A DNA stretch of 64,000 nucleotides from an uncultured Bacteroides sp. (lineage in GTDB: Bacteria; Bacteroidota; Bacteroidia; Bacteroidales; Bacteroidaceae), in contig CASDXG010000099.1 of NCBI GenBank assembly GCA_949285025.1, positions 1 to 64,000 of the forward strand, written 5' to 3'. Position 1 is the stretch's first letter. Each line of letters begins with the position of its first letter. Below are positions 9,739 through 17,856 of the stretch, one piece after another. The notes under the pieces were generated by a model. That model was not told the DNA's origin and did not search any database. It was given only the letters and a program-made list of their open reading frames with translations. A program made the position numbers and the translations under genes.

Positions 9739-11574
9739 ATGAAAAGGAACATTATCTATTGCCTGTTTATCGGAATAATAACCGGAATAGGACAACCAAC
9801 AGCACAAGCACAAGAACCTGCATCATTTACTCTTCCCACGCCGTGGACAGAAAAAGTCTTAAAGGAAAATATTCCCCTTCCTGAATATCCCCGCCCTCAA
9901 ATGGAACGTTCCGAGTGGATGAACTTAAACGGAATGTGGAGTTACATAGGAGGAAAAGAACTGGCAGACCCGACAACGGCATCGCAACCTCCGCAGTTCA
10001 CCAACGCTCAAAACATCCGTGTTCCTTTCCCGCCCGAAGCAGAATTATCCGGTATCAATAAAAAAGGAGAAACTTTCATGTGGTATAAACGACAGTTTAC
10101 TGTCCCCTCTTCATGGAAAGGCAAACATATTTTACTGAATTTTGGTGCAGTAGACCGCATCGCATCCGTGTTTGTCAACGGGGAAAAGGTAGGCACACAT
10201 ACCGGAGGATACAATGCGTTCAGCTTTGACATAACCGCCTTTCTAAAAAAAGGCGAGAACGAACTGGTTGTAGGCGCCTACGACCCTAATGACGGAAAAG
10301 CAGCATGCGGGAAAAACGGGCCCAGAGGCGACTATACTTACACATCGGGCATTTGGCAAACCGTATGGATGGAACCGATTGAAAAGCAACACATTTCGCA
10401 AATCAAACTGATTCCGAACCTAAAAGAAAACTGTCTGGAGGTAACAATACAGACAAATGAAAAAGGAAATAACAAAACAATCGTTGCGGAAGCCGAAGAA
10501 GGAGGAACCATCATTTCCCAAGCAAAAGGAAATGCCGGAGAAACATTCAAGCTCCCTATAAGCAATCCCCATCTCTGGAGTCCCGATGATCCTTTCCTAT
10601 ACCGGCTTAAACTAAAATTAGTTTCAAATAACGGAAAGGTTATTGATGAAATAAAATCATACTTCGGTATGCGCTCTCTCGAAATAAAAAAAGTAAACGG
10701 CATCAACCGCCCGCTGTTAAACGGAGAATTTGTATTTCATATCGGATTACTTGATCAAGGATATTGGCCGGACGGAATCTTTACAGCCCCGACCGATGAT
10801 GCCCTACTATTCGATATTGAATTAGCCAAACGCTCCGGATTTAATGTCATCCGCAAACACATTAAGGTGGAACCTCAACGATGGTATTACCACTGCGACC
10901 GATTAGGTCTCATGGTATGGCAAGACATGCCTAATCTTTGGGAACCGGACGGGCAAGATTCCATATCCATCCGCTCACAATTCCGCGAAGAGTTTAAGGT
11001 AATGATAGACCAACATATCAGCTCTCCATCTATTGTCATGTGGGTTCCATTCAATGAAAACTGGGGAGCTTTTGAGGCAACCGATATTACAGCATGGACA
11101 AAACAATACGATCCTTCACGTTTGGTAAACGGAATATCCGGATTTAATTATGCTCCGGGCTATCGAAAAGCATACGGAGATCCGGGGAACGGAGATTTTG
11201 TTGACAAGCATCATTATGGAAACATCGAATCGAACGCTATGCCGAAACCCGATGAAAAGCGAGCCGCATCATTGGGAGAATTCGGAGGAAAAGGCTTGTT
11301 CGTACGCGGACATTTATGGCCTGTTCCAAACAATGCCTACGAAATGATGACAACAAAAGAGACGCTGACAGAGAAATATATCCTGATGATGAACCAACTT
11401 GAACAAATGATTAAGTACGAAGGTTTGAGTGCAGCCATTTATACGCAGACAACCGATGTGGAACATGAAATAAACGGCTTGGTTACTTACGACAGACAAA
11501 TAGAAAAAATGAATCTGGACAAAGTCAAAGAAATTAATCAGGACGTCATAAAATGCACACGACAAAAACCATAA
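9739..11574 (+). CDS. Glycoside hydrolase family 2 protein, secreted
   Basis: A compact GH2 enzyme of 611 residues with a signal peptide (cleavage near AQAQE). The N-terminal jelly-roll sugar-binding domain contains the typical YKRQFTVP and VFVNGEKVGTHTGGY segments. An immunoglobulin-like domain and a TIM barrel follow. Probable catalytic residues are Glu440 (acid/base, in VPFNENWG) and Glu514 (nucleophile, in SLGEFGG). Family members act as beta-galactosidase, beta-glucuronidase or arabinopyranosidase, and I cannot choose among them. It lies 58 bp after the GH51 gene on the same strand and probably shares its transcript, which suggests a shared plant-glycan target. A terminator follows immediately. 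Confidence 0.88.
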   Translation: MKRNIIYCLFIGIITGIGQPTAQAQEPASFTLPTPWTEKVLKENIPLPEYPRPQMERSEWMNLNGMWSYIGGKELADPTTASQPPQFTNAQNIRVPFPPEAELSGINKKGETFMWYKRQFTVPSSWKGKHILLNFGAVDRIASVFVNGEKVGTHTGGYNAFSFDITAFLKKGENELVVGAYDPNDGKAACGKNGPRGDYTYTSGIWQTVWMEPIEKQHISQIKLIPNLKENCLEVTIQTNEKGNNKTIVAEAEEGGTIISQAKGNAGETFKLPISNPHLWSPDDPFLYRLKLKLVSNNGKVIDEIKSYFGMRSLEIKKVNGINRPLLNGEFVFHIGLLDQGYWPDGIFTAPTDDALLFDIELAKRSGFNVIRKHIKVEPQRWYYHCDRLGLMVWQDMPNLWEPDGQDSISIRSQFREEFKVMIDQHISSPSIVMWVPFNENWGAFEATDITAWTKQYDPSRLVNGISGFNYAPGYRKAYGDPGNGDFVDKHHYGNIESNAMPKPDEKRAASLGEFGGKGLFVRGHLWPVPNNAYEMMTTKETLTEKYILMMNQLEQMIKYEGLSAAIYTQTTDVEHEINGLVTYDRQIEKMNLDKVKEINQDVIKCTRQKP

Positions 11575-11577
11575 ACC

Positions 11578-11622
11578 AAATCGTCTGGCTTAGCATCTGT
11601 TAAGCCGGACGATTTTCTTTTC
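11578..11622 (+). terminator. Intrinsic terminator after the GH51-GH2 unit
   Basis: Positions 11578-11592 pair with 11601-11615 over 15 bp with a single G-T pair, closing an 8-nt loop. A T-rich tract (TTTTCTTTTCCTCTTTTT) follows. Confidence 0.85.
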
Positions 11623-11719
11623 CTCTTTTTATCGCTGTCATTTCCCGAAAACGACACGTTCTTTTCATAAAAACATGCCGCCCTTTCCTTATAGACAAAA
11701 GCAACTTTCTTCTATTAAA

Positions 11720-12748
11720 TCAAGGCAATACCATCATAAAATCAACAGCTACGGGCAAATGGTCGCTATACCCTCCATGATAACGCATGCCACGATAGGT
11801 ACGGAATGGTATATCTCCCCCATAAACATCGTCTTCTTCCAATAAAAACGGGTATTCTAAAATAACAGCCTTTTCCGTATCTGTATAAATTGCCGAACGT
11901 TTATCCAACAAGGTTCCGCTTACGATTATCTGATCAAACAGGCTCCATTCCCCGCGATAACAATATGTACCGTTTTTCTTCCCACGCATCAGGTTATAAA
12001 GCTCTCCTTTTTCTACCAGCCTTTCAGGCTTGCCTGCCCGCAAAATCTCGGATAAAGCACGGTCATCCGGAGTATCATTAAAGTCCCCCATCACAAGAAT
12101 ATAAGAAGAAGAACGCTTTTCCTGTATGGAATCAACCTCATGACGTAAACAGGATGCTGCAAGCATCCGGAAAGATTCGCTTGCTTTTACACCTCCGGAA
12201 CGTGAAGGAAAATGACATACAAATACATCCAAGGTATCCCCCGTTGCGATTCGCCCCGCAACATGCAATATATCTCTGGTAGGCTTATACCCATATTCGC
12301 GAAAAGGGATACGGACAGAACGACTTTCTAATAAGCGGAATGTCTCCGGCTGATAAAGAAGCGCAACGTCAATCCCTCGCTCGTCTTCCGAAGAAGTCAT
12401 AACAAACCGATACCCTACTTCACGCAAAGGTGAATATCTCACCAATGTCTTTAAACAATAATCATTCTCCACTTCACACAATCCAACCAAATCAGGAGCA
12501 TAAGAAACGGATGATGTCAATATGACTTTCGCTATTTTATTCACCTTCTCATAAAAGCGTCCGGAAGTCCATCCGCGTATGTTTCCCGGCAAATATTCCG
12601 TATCATTTTTCAAAGAATCATGTCGGAAATCGAATAAATTCTCAACATTATATCCGACCGCCCGAAAGACTTGCTGTGCTGCAACTTCAAAAAAGTTGCA
12701 GCACAAAACAAATATCATACAAAAAATCTTGAATCTATACTTCATCAT
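11720..12748 (-). CDS. Secreted endonuclease/exonuclease/phosphatase family protein
   Basis: A protein of 342 residues with an N-terminal signal peptide ending near VAAQQ, so it is periplasmic or exported. EEP-fold landmarks appear in order: YNVENLFD (Asn metal ligand region), LCEVEND (catalytic Glu), VCHFPSRSGG, GDFNDTPDD (Asp/Asn pair) and the C-terminal SDHLPV (Asp-His). The fold covers DNases, phosphodiesterases and lipid phosphatases, so the substrate is open. Its ATG overlaps the pepD stop codon as ATGA, so the two genes are translationally coupled in one operon. Confidence 0.9.
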   Translation of the reverse strand: MMKYRFKIFCMIFVLCCNFFEVAAQQVFRAVGYNVENLFDFRHDSLKNDTEYLPGNIRGWTSGRFYEKVNKIAKVILTSSVSYAPDLVGLCEVENDYCLKTLVRYSPLREVGYRFVMTSSEDERGIDVALLYQPETFRLLESRSVRIPFREYGYKPTRDILHVAGRIATGDTLDVFVCHFPSRSGGVKASESFRMLAASCLRHEVDSIQEKRSSSYILVMGDFNDTPDDRALSEILRAGKPERLVEKGELYNLMRGKKNGTYCYRGEWSLFDQIIVSGTLLDKRSAIYTDTEKAVILEYPFLLEEDDVYGGDIPFRTYRGMRYHGGYSDHLPVAVDFMMVLP

Positions 12749-14199
12749 TTAGAAGGGATATGTGTCAGAATATCCAATAAATGATGCCAGAATCTGTCAA
12801 CAGAAGGAATAAACATGCACTCATCCGGAGAATGTACGCCACGCAATGTAGGACCGAAAGACACCATATCGAGTGAAGGATACTTTTCAAGAAATAAACC
12901 ACACTCCAGTCCGGCATGAATTGCTTTAATCTTCGGCTCAACAGCAAACAGCCGTTTATAACTTTCGACCGCAATTCTCAATATTTCCGAATCCTTGTTC
13001 GGTTTCCAACCCGGATATCCGTCACCCGTAGTAACCGTTGCTCCTCCCAACTCAAACGCAGAACGTACCATCTGTGACATATCTTTTCTGGAAGATAATA
13101 TAGAACTTCTCTGGCTCGTTCCCACAACAATTTGTCCGCCTTCCTGCTTCACTGAAGCCAGATTTGAAGATGTTTCCACCAAACCTTCTATATCTTGACT
13201 CATAGCATACACACCATTATGCACAGCATATATTGAATGTAAGAAACGCATCATCTCATCTTTTTTCATCACCTCGCGCCTCTTTGTCTCAGACTCTAAA
13301 TCCATCTGCAAATTAGGTTCCGATACAGCAAATTCATTTTCAACTTCCGCCAGAAAAACATTTAAATCAATCCGCACAGATTCTTTATCCTCCATCGGGA
13401 CAGCGCAAACAGCATAAGCCTCACGCGGTATCGCATTATGAAGATTCCCGCCGCCAATTTCACACAAATAAAAATCATATTTCTGTGAAAGCTGCATTAA
13501 ATAACGGTTAAGCAACTTATTCGCATTCGCACGGTTCTTATTGATATCATCTCCCGAATGTCCTCCTACCAAACCTTTTACCGTAACTTTAAAAAAGAAA
13601 TAACCATCGGGAGCCGAAATCATCGGGCACGGGAAACTTGCAACAGTTCCGGCACCTCCCGCACATCCTATAAACAATTCACCTTCTTCTTCCGAATCTA
13701 AATTTATAAGAATATCGCCCGTCATAAAACCTTTTTTTAAAGCAAATGCACCTGTCAGCCCCGTCTCTTCATCCACCGTAAACAAACATTCTATCGGCCC
13801 ATGAATAATGTCATCCGATGCCAAAACAGCCAACTGAGTAGCCATGCCTATTCCATTATCCGCACCTAAAGTCGTTCCCTCAGCTTTCAGCCAATCTCCA
13901 TCTATATATGTCCGTATCGGATCAACCTCGAAGTCATGCTCCGTCTCTTTATTCTTTTCACACACCATATCCATATGCGACTGAAGCACCACCTTTTTTA
14001 AATGTTCCATTCCGCAAGTTGCAGACTTTCTAATTAAGACATTGCCCGCTTCATCTGTAGCATAGGATAAGTTATGCGTACAGGCAAAGTCTTCCAGATA
14101 CTTTCTAATCTTATCTTCCTTCTTCGACGGACGGGGAATTTTGCATATTTCTTCAAAATAATGAAATACAATCGTTGGTTTTAAATCAATCTTTTCCAT
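12745..14199 (-). CDS. pepD: Aminoacyl-histidine dipeptidase (M20C)
   Basis: A 484-residue cytosolic dipeptidase of the PepD/carnosinase-like M20C family, the usual length, hydrolysing Xaa-His and other dipeptides. The metal-binding motif HMDMVCE, the catalytic segment DEETGLTGA and the lid-domain glycine-rich GGHSGDDI are all present. A C-terminal HAGLECG stretch matches family members. An in-frame TTG lies three codons earlier, but I chose the ATG at 14199 (MEKIDLKP) because the shorter start matches family N-termini. The downstream secreted EEP gene overlaps by 4 bp. Confidence 0.93.
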   Translation of the reverse strand: MEKIDLKPTIVFHYFEEICKIPRPSKKEDKIRKYLEDFACTHNLSYATDEAGNVLIRKSATCGMEHLKKVVLQSHMDMVCEKNKETEHDFEVDPIRTYIDGDWLKAEGTTLGADNGIGMATQLAVLASDDIIHGPIECLFTVDEETGLTGAFALKKGFMTGDILINLDSEEEGELFIGCAGGAGTVASFPCPMISAPDGYFFFKVTVKGLVGGHSGDDINKNRANANKLLNRYLMQLSQKYDFYLCEIGGGNLHNAIPREAYAVCAVPMEDKESVRIDLNVFLAEVENEFAVSEPNLQMDLESETKRREVMKKDEMMRFLHSIYAVHNGVYAMSQDIEGLVETSSNLASVKQEGGQIVVGTSQRSSILSSRKDMSQMVRSAFELGGATVTTGDGYPGWKPNKDSEILRIAVESYKRLFAVEPKIKAIHAGLECGLFLEKYPSLDMVSFGPTLRGVHSPDECMFIPSVDRFWHHLLDILTHIPSK

Positions 14200-14243
14200 A
14201 ATACACAATCTATAAGTAAATGTTTTCTCAAAATTTCACCATG

Positions 14244-14251
14244 CAAAAATA
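14244..14251 (-). promoter_or_regulatory. -7 element for the pepD operon
   Basis: The minus strand reads TATTTTTG, a full TAnnTTTG match, 44 nt upstream of the pepD ATG. No convincing -33 element is visible. Confidence 0.45.
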
Positions 14252-14327
14252 CGTTAAATTGCAGTTCCTCCCTGTGAGAATAATGTTTTTTTCAAATAAA
14301 AAACAAACGGAATACTTGTAAAAACTA

Positions 14328-14335
14328 TATATTTG
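14328..14335 (+). promoter_or_regulatory. -7 element for the small membrane protein and OmpH-like operon
   Basis: TATATTTG, a full match, 13 nt upstream of the ATG at 14349. No clear TTTG at -33. The leader would be very short. Confidence 0.5.
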
Positions 14336-14348
14336 CACCACAAATTTA

Positions 14349-14591
14349 ATGGAAATGCTTAATACAATCCTCATAACGGTGTTAATAGTTGCTATCTGCG
14401 TAGCTTTATTATCCGTAAAAATACTTTTTAAAAAAGGAGGACGTTTCCCCAATACGCATGTAAGCGGAAACAAAGCGCTACGTCAAAAAGGCATCGGATG
14501 CGTACAGTCCCAAGACCGTGAGGCGCAAGCAGCCAACCCACATGCTATTCCGGAGCGAAAAAGCATTAGAGACAAAGAGAATATTAACTAA
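14349..14591 (+). CDS. Small conserved single-pass membrane protein
   Basis: An 80-residue protein with one N-terminal hydrophobic helix (about residues 5-23) followed by a basic stretch (KILFKKGGRFP). The polar C-terminal tail contains KGIGCVQSQDREAQ. A similar short protein occurs in many Bacteroidales genomes, as far as I recall, with no assigned function. A -7 promoter element just upstream and the OmpH-like gene 17 bp downstream support it as a real gene. The two are probably co-transcribed, so an envelope role is a reasonable guess only. Confidence 0.75.
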   Translation: MEMLNTILITVLIVAICVALLSVKILFKKGGRFPNTHVSGNKALRQKGIGCVQSQDREAQAANPHAIPERKSIRDKENIN

Positions 14592-14608
14592 TTAAGATAT
14601 AAACATTT

Positions 14609-15217
14609 ATGAAAAAAACGAAGTATATCCTGAATGGATTTTTAACTTTGGCTGTCATGTTTTTATTTACCCAATGTGCCGAAAAGGAACCTAAAGACAC
14701 ACAAACACCTGCAACGGCCGCAAACAATGGAACATCAAACATGAAAATTGCCTACGTAGAAATCGATTCTTTACTAACCAAATATCATTTCTGGAATGAT
14801 TTAAACGAGATCATGATTAGAAAAGAAGAGAACATCCGTACCACTTTAAACGAGAAAGCCAAAGAATTAGACGGGGAAATCAGAGAATTTCAACGTAAGC
14901 TTCAAAACAATGGATTCGTAAGTCAAGAACGAGCAGAACAGGAACATATGCGAATAACCAAGAAGCAACAAGACTTACAACAGCTGCAAGAGAAACTGAC
15001 AAACGAGCTTCAAACCGAGAATCAAAAGAACAGTCTGCAATTAAGAGACTCAATAAATTCTTTCTTGAAAATATACAATAAAGACAAAGGGTACGATTTA
15101 ATCATCAGTAATTCAGGTTTTGACAACCTGTTATATGCGAATCCGGCATTCAATATTACGGATGAAATTGTTACCGGACTGAACAATCGTTACAACCCGA
15201 GCGCCGCAAAAAAATAA
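14609..15217 (+). CDS. OmpH/Skp-like lipoprotein
   Basis: A protein of 202 residues. An N-terminal signal peptide ends in a lipobox-like LFTQC, so it is probably a lipoprotein. The body resembles OmpH/Skp periplasmic chaperones. It starts with a short beta segment (MKIAYVEIDSLLTKY), continues with a long charged coiled coil (about residues 65-145) rich in Glu, Lys and Gln, and ends with a compact domain (YDLIISNSGFDNLLYANP). Skp-type proteins hold unfolded outer-membrane proteins, but here lipid anchoring would tie it to a membrane. A very strong terminator follows. Confidence 0.87.
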   Translation: MKKTKYILNGFLTLAVMFLFTQCAEKEPKDTQTPATAANNGTSNMKIAYVEIDSLLTKYHFWNDLNEIMIRKEENIRTTLNEKAKELDGEIREFQRKLQNNGFVSQERAEQEHMRITKKQQDLQQLQEKLTNELQTENQKNSLQLRDSINSFLKIYNKDKGYDLIISNSGFDNLLYANPAFNITDEIVTGLNNRYNPSAAKK

Positions 15218-15236
15218 AAGACCGTTTCACATAATA

Positions 15237-15282
15237 CAAAACCTCCCGTTGTTCTTGAAAAAACAACGGGAGGTTTTGTTAT
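15237..15282. terminator. Strong intrinsic terminator between convergent genes
   Basis: AAAACCTCCCGTTGTT and its complement (15238-15253 and 15261-15276) form a stem of about 15-16 bp. A T-rich tail follows on the plus strand and a matching A-run precedes it, so it can act in both directions between the OmpH-like and MltF-like genes. Confidence 0.9.
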
Positions 15283-15324
15283 TCTATCGCATAGAAACTG
15301 ACAAACAAACAGCGCTTTCATCGT

Positions 15325-16740
15325 TTATAATCTGATCCGCTGTTTATAAAATGCAAAGCGGGATAACACATCATGCACGAACCGATAAGTTTCCGTCCCA
15401 CGAAAATAACCGTTTTTACACACGGAATCCTGATAAAACTCAGGTTCACTCTTAAGCAAGACATAATGCGCCACATTATTTTCCCATACATTTTTATCCC
15501 GTCCATACTTTTCCGTCAAGGCTATTGCATCCAAAATATGACCGGTTCCCGCATTATAAGAAGCCAAAACAAACTTTGCACGTTCGTTTTCATCCGGCAC
15601 ATCCTGAAAAGTCGACTGCAATAACTTTATGTATTTCACTCCTCCCTTAATGCTTTCTTCGGGTTCTCTCTCTTTTCCTACGGGGACTCCCATTGCATGG
15701 GCCGTACGCGGCATCAGTTGCATCAGCCCTTTTGCTCCTGCCCACGATACGACATTTGGATTAAAATTTGACTCTGTATAAACTAAAGCGGCCAACAAAC
15801 GCCAATCCCAATTTATTTCTTTCGCATACTTCCTAAACAAGTCATCATAAGATGATATCCTTCCTTCCTCAACAGAAAGAATCGATCCGGGAACAGCCTG
15901 CTTATTCAGTTCAAAATATCTGTGCTCGGCAGCCTTTACCTCCGCTGAATTCCGGTTATCCTTAATCCATTTATTTATGGCCTCAGCCAGCAAAGGTGAT
16001 TTTTTTCTCACAGCCCAAGCTGAACGTTGATCGAAACTTATTTGCAAATCGATATTTAAATTATGATAATATGTCCGGTTTATCTTTGCAACATCATTAT
16101 TGGCAATCGTATAATCAATCATCCCATCTGACACTGCTGTTATCAAGCCTTCCACCGTAATGCTGTCCGCTGTCAACTTACATATATCGATACCTCCCCC
16201 AAGTTCTTCATTTAAATTCAATAAACGATCATAATACTTTCCCGGTCGCACATAAACTTTTTTCCCCACCAGCTGCGTAACATCCGTTAAAAGTTCCTTT
16301 CCTTTCCGCTGGATAAGTACCTGATGCGTAATTTTTTCTTCTCCGCAATAGATTAATTTTTCCTTTCCTTTATTGGTTATTGCCAAATCATAAGCGATCA
16401 AATCCCCCGCTCCGGCCAATAAACTGTCAACCATTTTTTCCGGATTATCAATTACCTTAACTCTCAAATTCAGTCCCATTGCCTGAGAAAAAAACTTAGC
16501 CAGTTCATATTGAAACCCCATAGATTCACCGCGATAATCGAAAAACGAAGTAGAAGTATTCGCTGTTAATATCACCAACTCCCCTCGTTCTCTAATCTGC
16601 GGCAAATCATCGTCCAACAGTTCCGCCTGCTTCCCTTCCCTGCCAAAACCACAGGCCGACAAAGTCATCACAAAAAAAACAAATAAACAACTATATATTT
16701 TAGTCACAATAATATTTTTCAGGAAACGGCAGATAAACAT
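15325..16740 (-). CDS. mltF: MltF-like membrane-bound lytic murein transglycosylase
   Basis: A lipoprotein (lipobox LSACG) of 471 residues that fuses a solute-binding-protein-3 domain (about residues 40-290) to a C-terminal SLT lytic transglycosylase domain. This is the MltF architecture. The catalytic Glu is in YTESNFNP, followed by the signature GAKGLMQLMP and the SYNAGTGH motif. It cleaves peptidoglycan glycan strands with formation of 1,6-anhydro-MurNAc. A TTG start at 16782 is open in frame, but I prefer the ATG at 16740 (MFICRFL) because a -7 element at 16780-16787 would start transcription inside the longer form. It is transcribed away from the Dabb gene through face-to-face promoters. 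Confidence 0.92.
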   Translation of the reverse strand: MFICRFLKNIIVTKIYSCLFVFFVMTLSACGFGREGKQAELLDDDLPQIRERGELVILTANTSTSFFDYRGESMGFQYELAKFFSQAMGLNLRVKVIDNPEKMVDSLLAGAGDLIAYDLAITNKGKEKLIYCGEEKITHQVLIQRKGKELLTDVTQLVGKKVYVRPGKYYDRLLNLNEELGGGIDICKLTADSITVEGLITAVSDGMIDYTIANNDVAKINRTYYHNLNIDLQISFDQRSAWAVRKKSPLLAEAINKWIKDNRNSAEVKAAEHRYFELNKQAVPGSILSVEEGRISSYDDLFRKYAKEINWDWRLLAALVYTESNFNPNVVSWAGAKGLMQLMPRTAHAMGVPVGKEREPEESIKGGVKYIKLLQSTFQDVPDENERAKFVLASYNAGTGHILDAIALTEKYGRDKNVWENNVAHYVLLKSEPEFYQDSVCKNGYFRGTETYRFVHDVLSRFAFYKQRIRL

Positions 16741-16763
16741 AGATTTATTCCAATAATTAATTA

Positions 16764-16771
16764 TACATTTG
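16764..16771 (+). promoter_or_regulatory. -7 element for the Dabb-thioesterase operon
   Basis: TACATTTG, a full TAnnTTTG match, 42 nt upstream of the ATG at 16814. Together with the element at 16780-16787 it forms an inverted repeat with an 8-nt spacer. Confidence 0.55.
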
Positions 16772-16779
16772 CATAGAGA

Positions 16780-16787
16780 CAAATGTA
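16780..16787 (-). promoter_or_regulatory. -7 element for the MltF-like gene
   Basis: The minus strand reads TACATTTG, 39 nt upstream of the ATG at 16740. It faces the plus-strand -7 element, so the two predicted transcripts would overlap at their 5' ends. Confidence 0.55.
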
Positions 16788-16813
16788 CTATAAATCATTT
16801 TAAAGAACAAATC

Positions 16814-17113
16814 ATGATTAAACACCTCGTTTTATTCAAATTAAAAGAAACACTCCCTAAAGAGACAAAAACTGAAATTTCAAATCAATTCAAAGAAGCA
16901 ATCGAGTCTCTGCCATCTGTAATTAAAACCATCCGGCACATCCGTGTGGCTCAAAACATTAATCCGGAAGAAAGATGGGATATTTGCTTAGACAGCGACT
17001 TCGACACTTTAGAAGATGTCAAAGCCTATGCCATACATCCGGCACATGTTGCAGCTGCAAATATCATCAAAGAATATAAACAAGACCGCGCTTGCGTAGA
17101 CTATGAATACTGA
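16814..17113 (+). CDS. Dabb (stress-responsive alpha/beta-barrel) domain protein
   Basis: A 99-residue single-domain protein with the typical Dabb start MIKHLVLFKLKE and the conserved C-terminal stretch YAIHPAHVAAANIIKEY. Dabb proteins are small dimeric ferredoxin-like barrels, and most bacterial members lack a known reaction. A TTG-initiated extension to 16769 is open but overlaps the predicted promoter, so I chose the ATG at 16814. The thioesterase gene follows 15 bp later, probably in the same operon. Confidence 0.88.
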   Translation: MIKHLVLFKLKETLPKETKTEISNQFKEAIESLPSVIKTIRHIRVAQNINPEERWDICLDSDFDTLEDVKAYAIHPAHVAAANIIKEYKQDRACVDYEY

Positions 17114-17128
17114 TTTAAACAAAAAGAA

Positions 17129-17620
17129 ATGAAAAAAATCATCAATCCCTGGAAAGGAATAAAAGGATATTTCTGCTTCGGGTGCTCTCCCGATAATGAA
17201 GCCGGCTTAAAAATGGAGTTTTATGAAGAAGGAAACGAAGTGATAAGCATGTGGCATCCCGAAGCCAGATATCAAGGTTGGCTAAATACATTACACGGAG
17301 GAATCCAAGCAGTCTTATTAGACGAAATCTGTGCTTGGACAGTTGTCCGCAAACTACAGACAACAGGCGTCACGTCAAAAATGGAAACACGCTACCTGAA
17401 ACCTGTAAAAACGACCGATGATTTCATTACCTTAAAAGCATCTGTCAGGGAACAAAAGCGAAACCTTGTCACGCTTGACGCATGCATTATCGATAAAGAA
17501 GGAGACATCTGCACGCGTGCAACATGCATTTACTATACATTCCCTCCGGAAAAAGCTAAAACAGAAATGTTTTTCTGCGGTTGCGATGTGGAAGACCAAG
17601 AGGTAACACCGGCAAAATAA
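17129..17620 (+). CDS. PaaI-family hot-dog thioesterase
   Basis: A 163-residue hot-dog fold protein. The N-terminal CFGCSPDNEAGLKMEF motif and the catalytic-helix region LNTLHGGIQAVLLDE are typical of PaaI/YigI-like acyl-CoA thioesterases. The substrate cannot be read from the sequence. The C-terminal tail contains a CGC motif not needed for the fold. It follows the Dabb gene closely. A promoter for the histidine operon starts 29 bp after its stop. Confidence 0.88.
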   Translation: MKKIINPWKGIKGYFCFGCSPDNEAGLKMEFYEEGNEVISMWHPEARYQGWLNTLHGGIQAVLLDEICAWTVVRKLQTTGVTSKMETRYLKPVKTTDDFITLKASVREQKRNLVTLDACIIDKEGDICTRATCIYYTFPPEKAKTEMFFCGCDVEDQEVTPAK

Positions 17621-17649
17621 TAGCAAAGACAAAAAAAACATAATAAAAA

Positions 17650-17681
17650 TTTGGAATCATAGAATTTATAACATACTTTTG
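17650..17681 (+). promoter_or_regulatory. Bacteroidota-type promoter of the histidine operon
   Basis: TTTG (17650-17653), 20 nt, TACTTTTG (17674-17681) matches both consensus boxes. It places the start of transcription about 20 nt before the leader peptide ATG. Confidence 0.7.
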
Positions 17682-17707
17682 TCAAGCAGAAATTGATTAA
17701 TTATTAA

Positions 17708-17764
17708 ATGAAATACTTTATCGCACATCAGCACTATCATTTCCCTAACGCAAAGAAACGGTAG
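17708..17764 (+). CDS. hisL: Histidine operon leader peptide
   Basis: An 18-codon reading frame, MKYFIAHQHYHFPNAKKR, followed by TAG. Three of its codons are His, at positions 7, 9 and 11 within five residues. It begins about 20 nt after the predicted transcription start and ends 33 nt before an intrinsic terminator upstream of hisG. Ribosome stalling on the His codons when charged tRNA-His is scarce would leave the stop-codon region free to pair with the terminator's 5' arm. I have no expression data, and the function is inferred from the arrangement. Confidence 0.85.
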   Translation: MKYFIAHQHYHFPNAKKR

Positions 17765-17833
17765 GCTGACGGAATGTTTTCTATAATAATACTTTTAAAA
17801 GGCTTGCCGTAAAACCGGTTGGCCTTTTTTATT
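17758..17833 (+). promoter_or_regulatory. Histidine attenuator: antiterminator and terminator hairpins
   Basis: The terminator pairs 17797-17809 with 17816-17828. It holds AAAAGGC with GCCTTTT and CCG with CGG around one T-T mismatch, and a run of six T follows (17825-17830). The alternative pairing joins 17758-17767, which overlaps the leader stop codon, to 17801-17810 over ten pairs including three G-T pairs. Both structures need 17801-17810, so they exclude each other. This is the layout of translation-coupled attenuation. Confidence 0.82.
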
Positions 17834-17856
17834 ATATACTCAAAAACAGAACGAAT

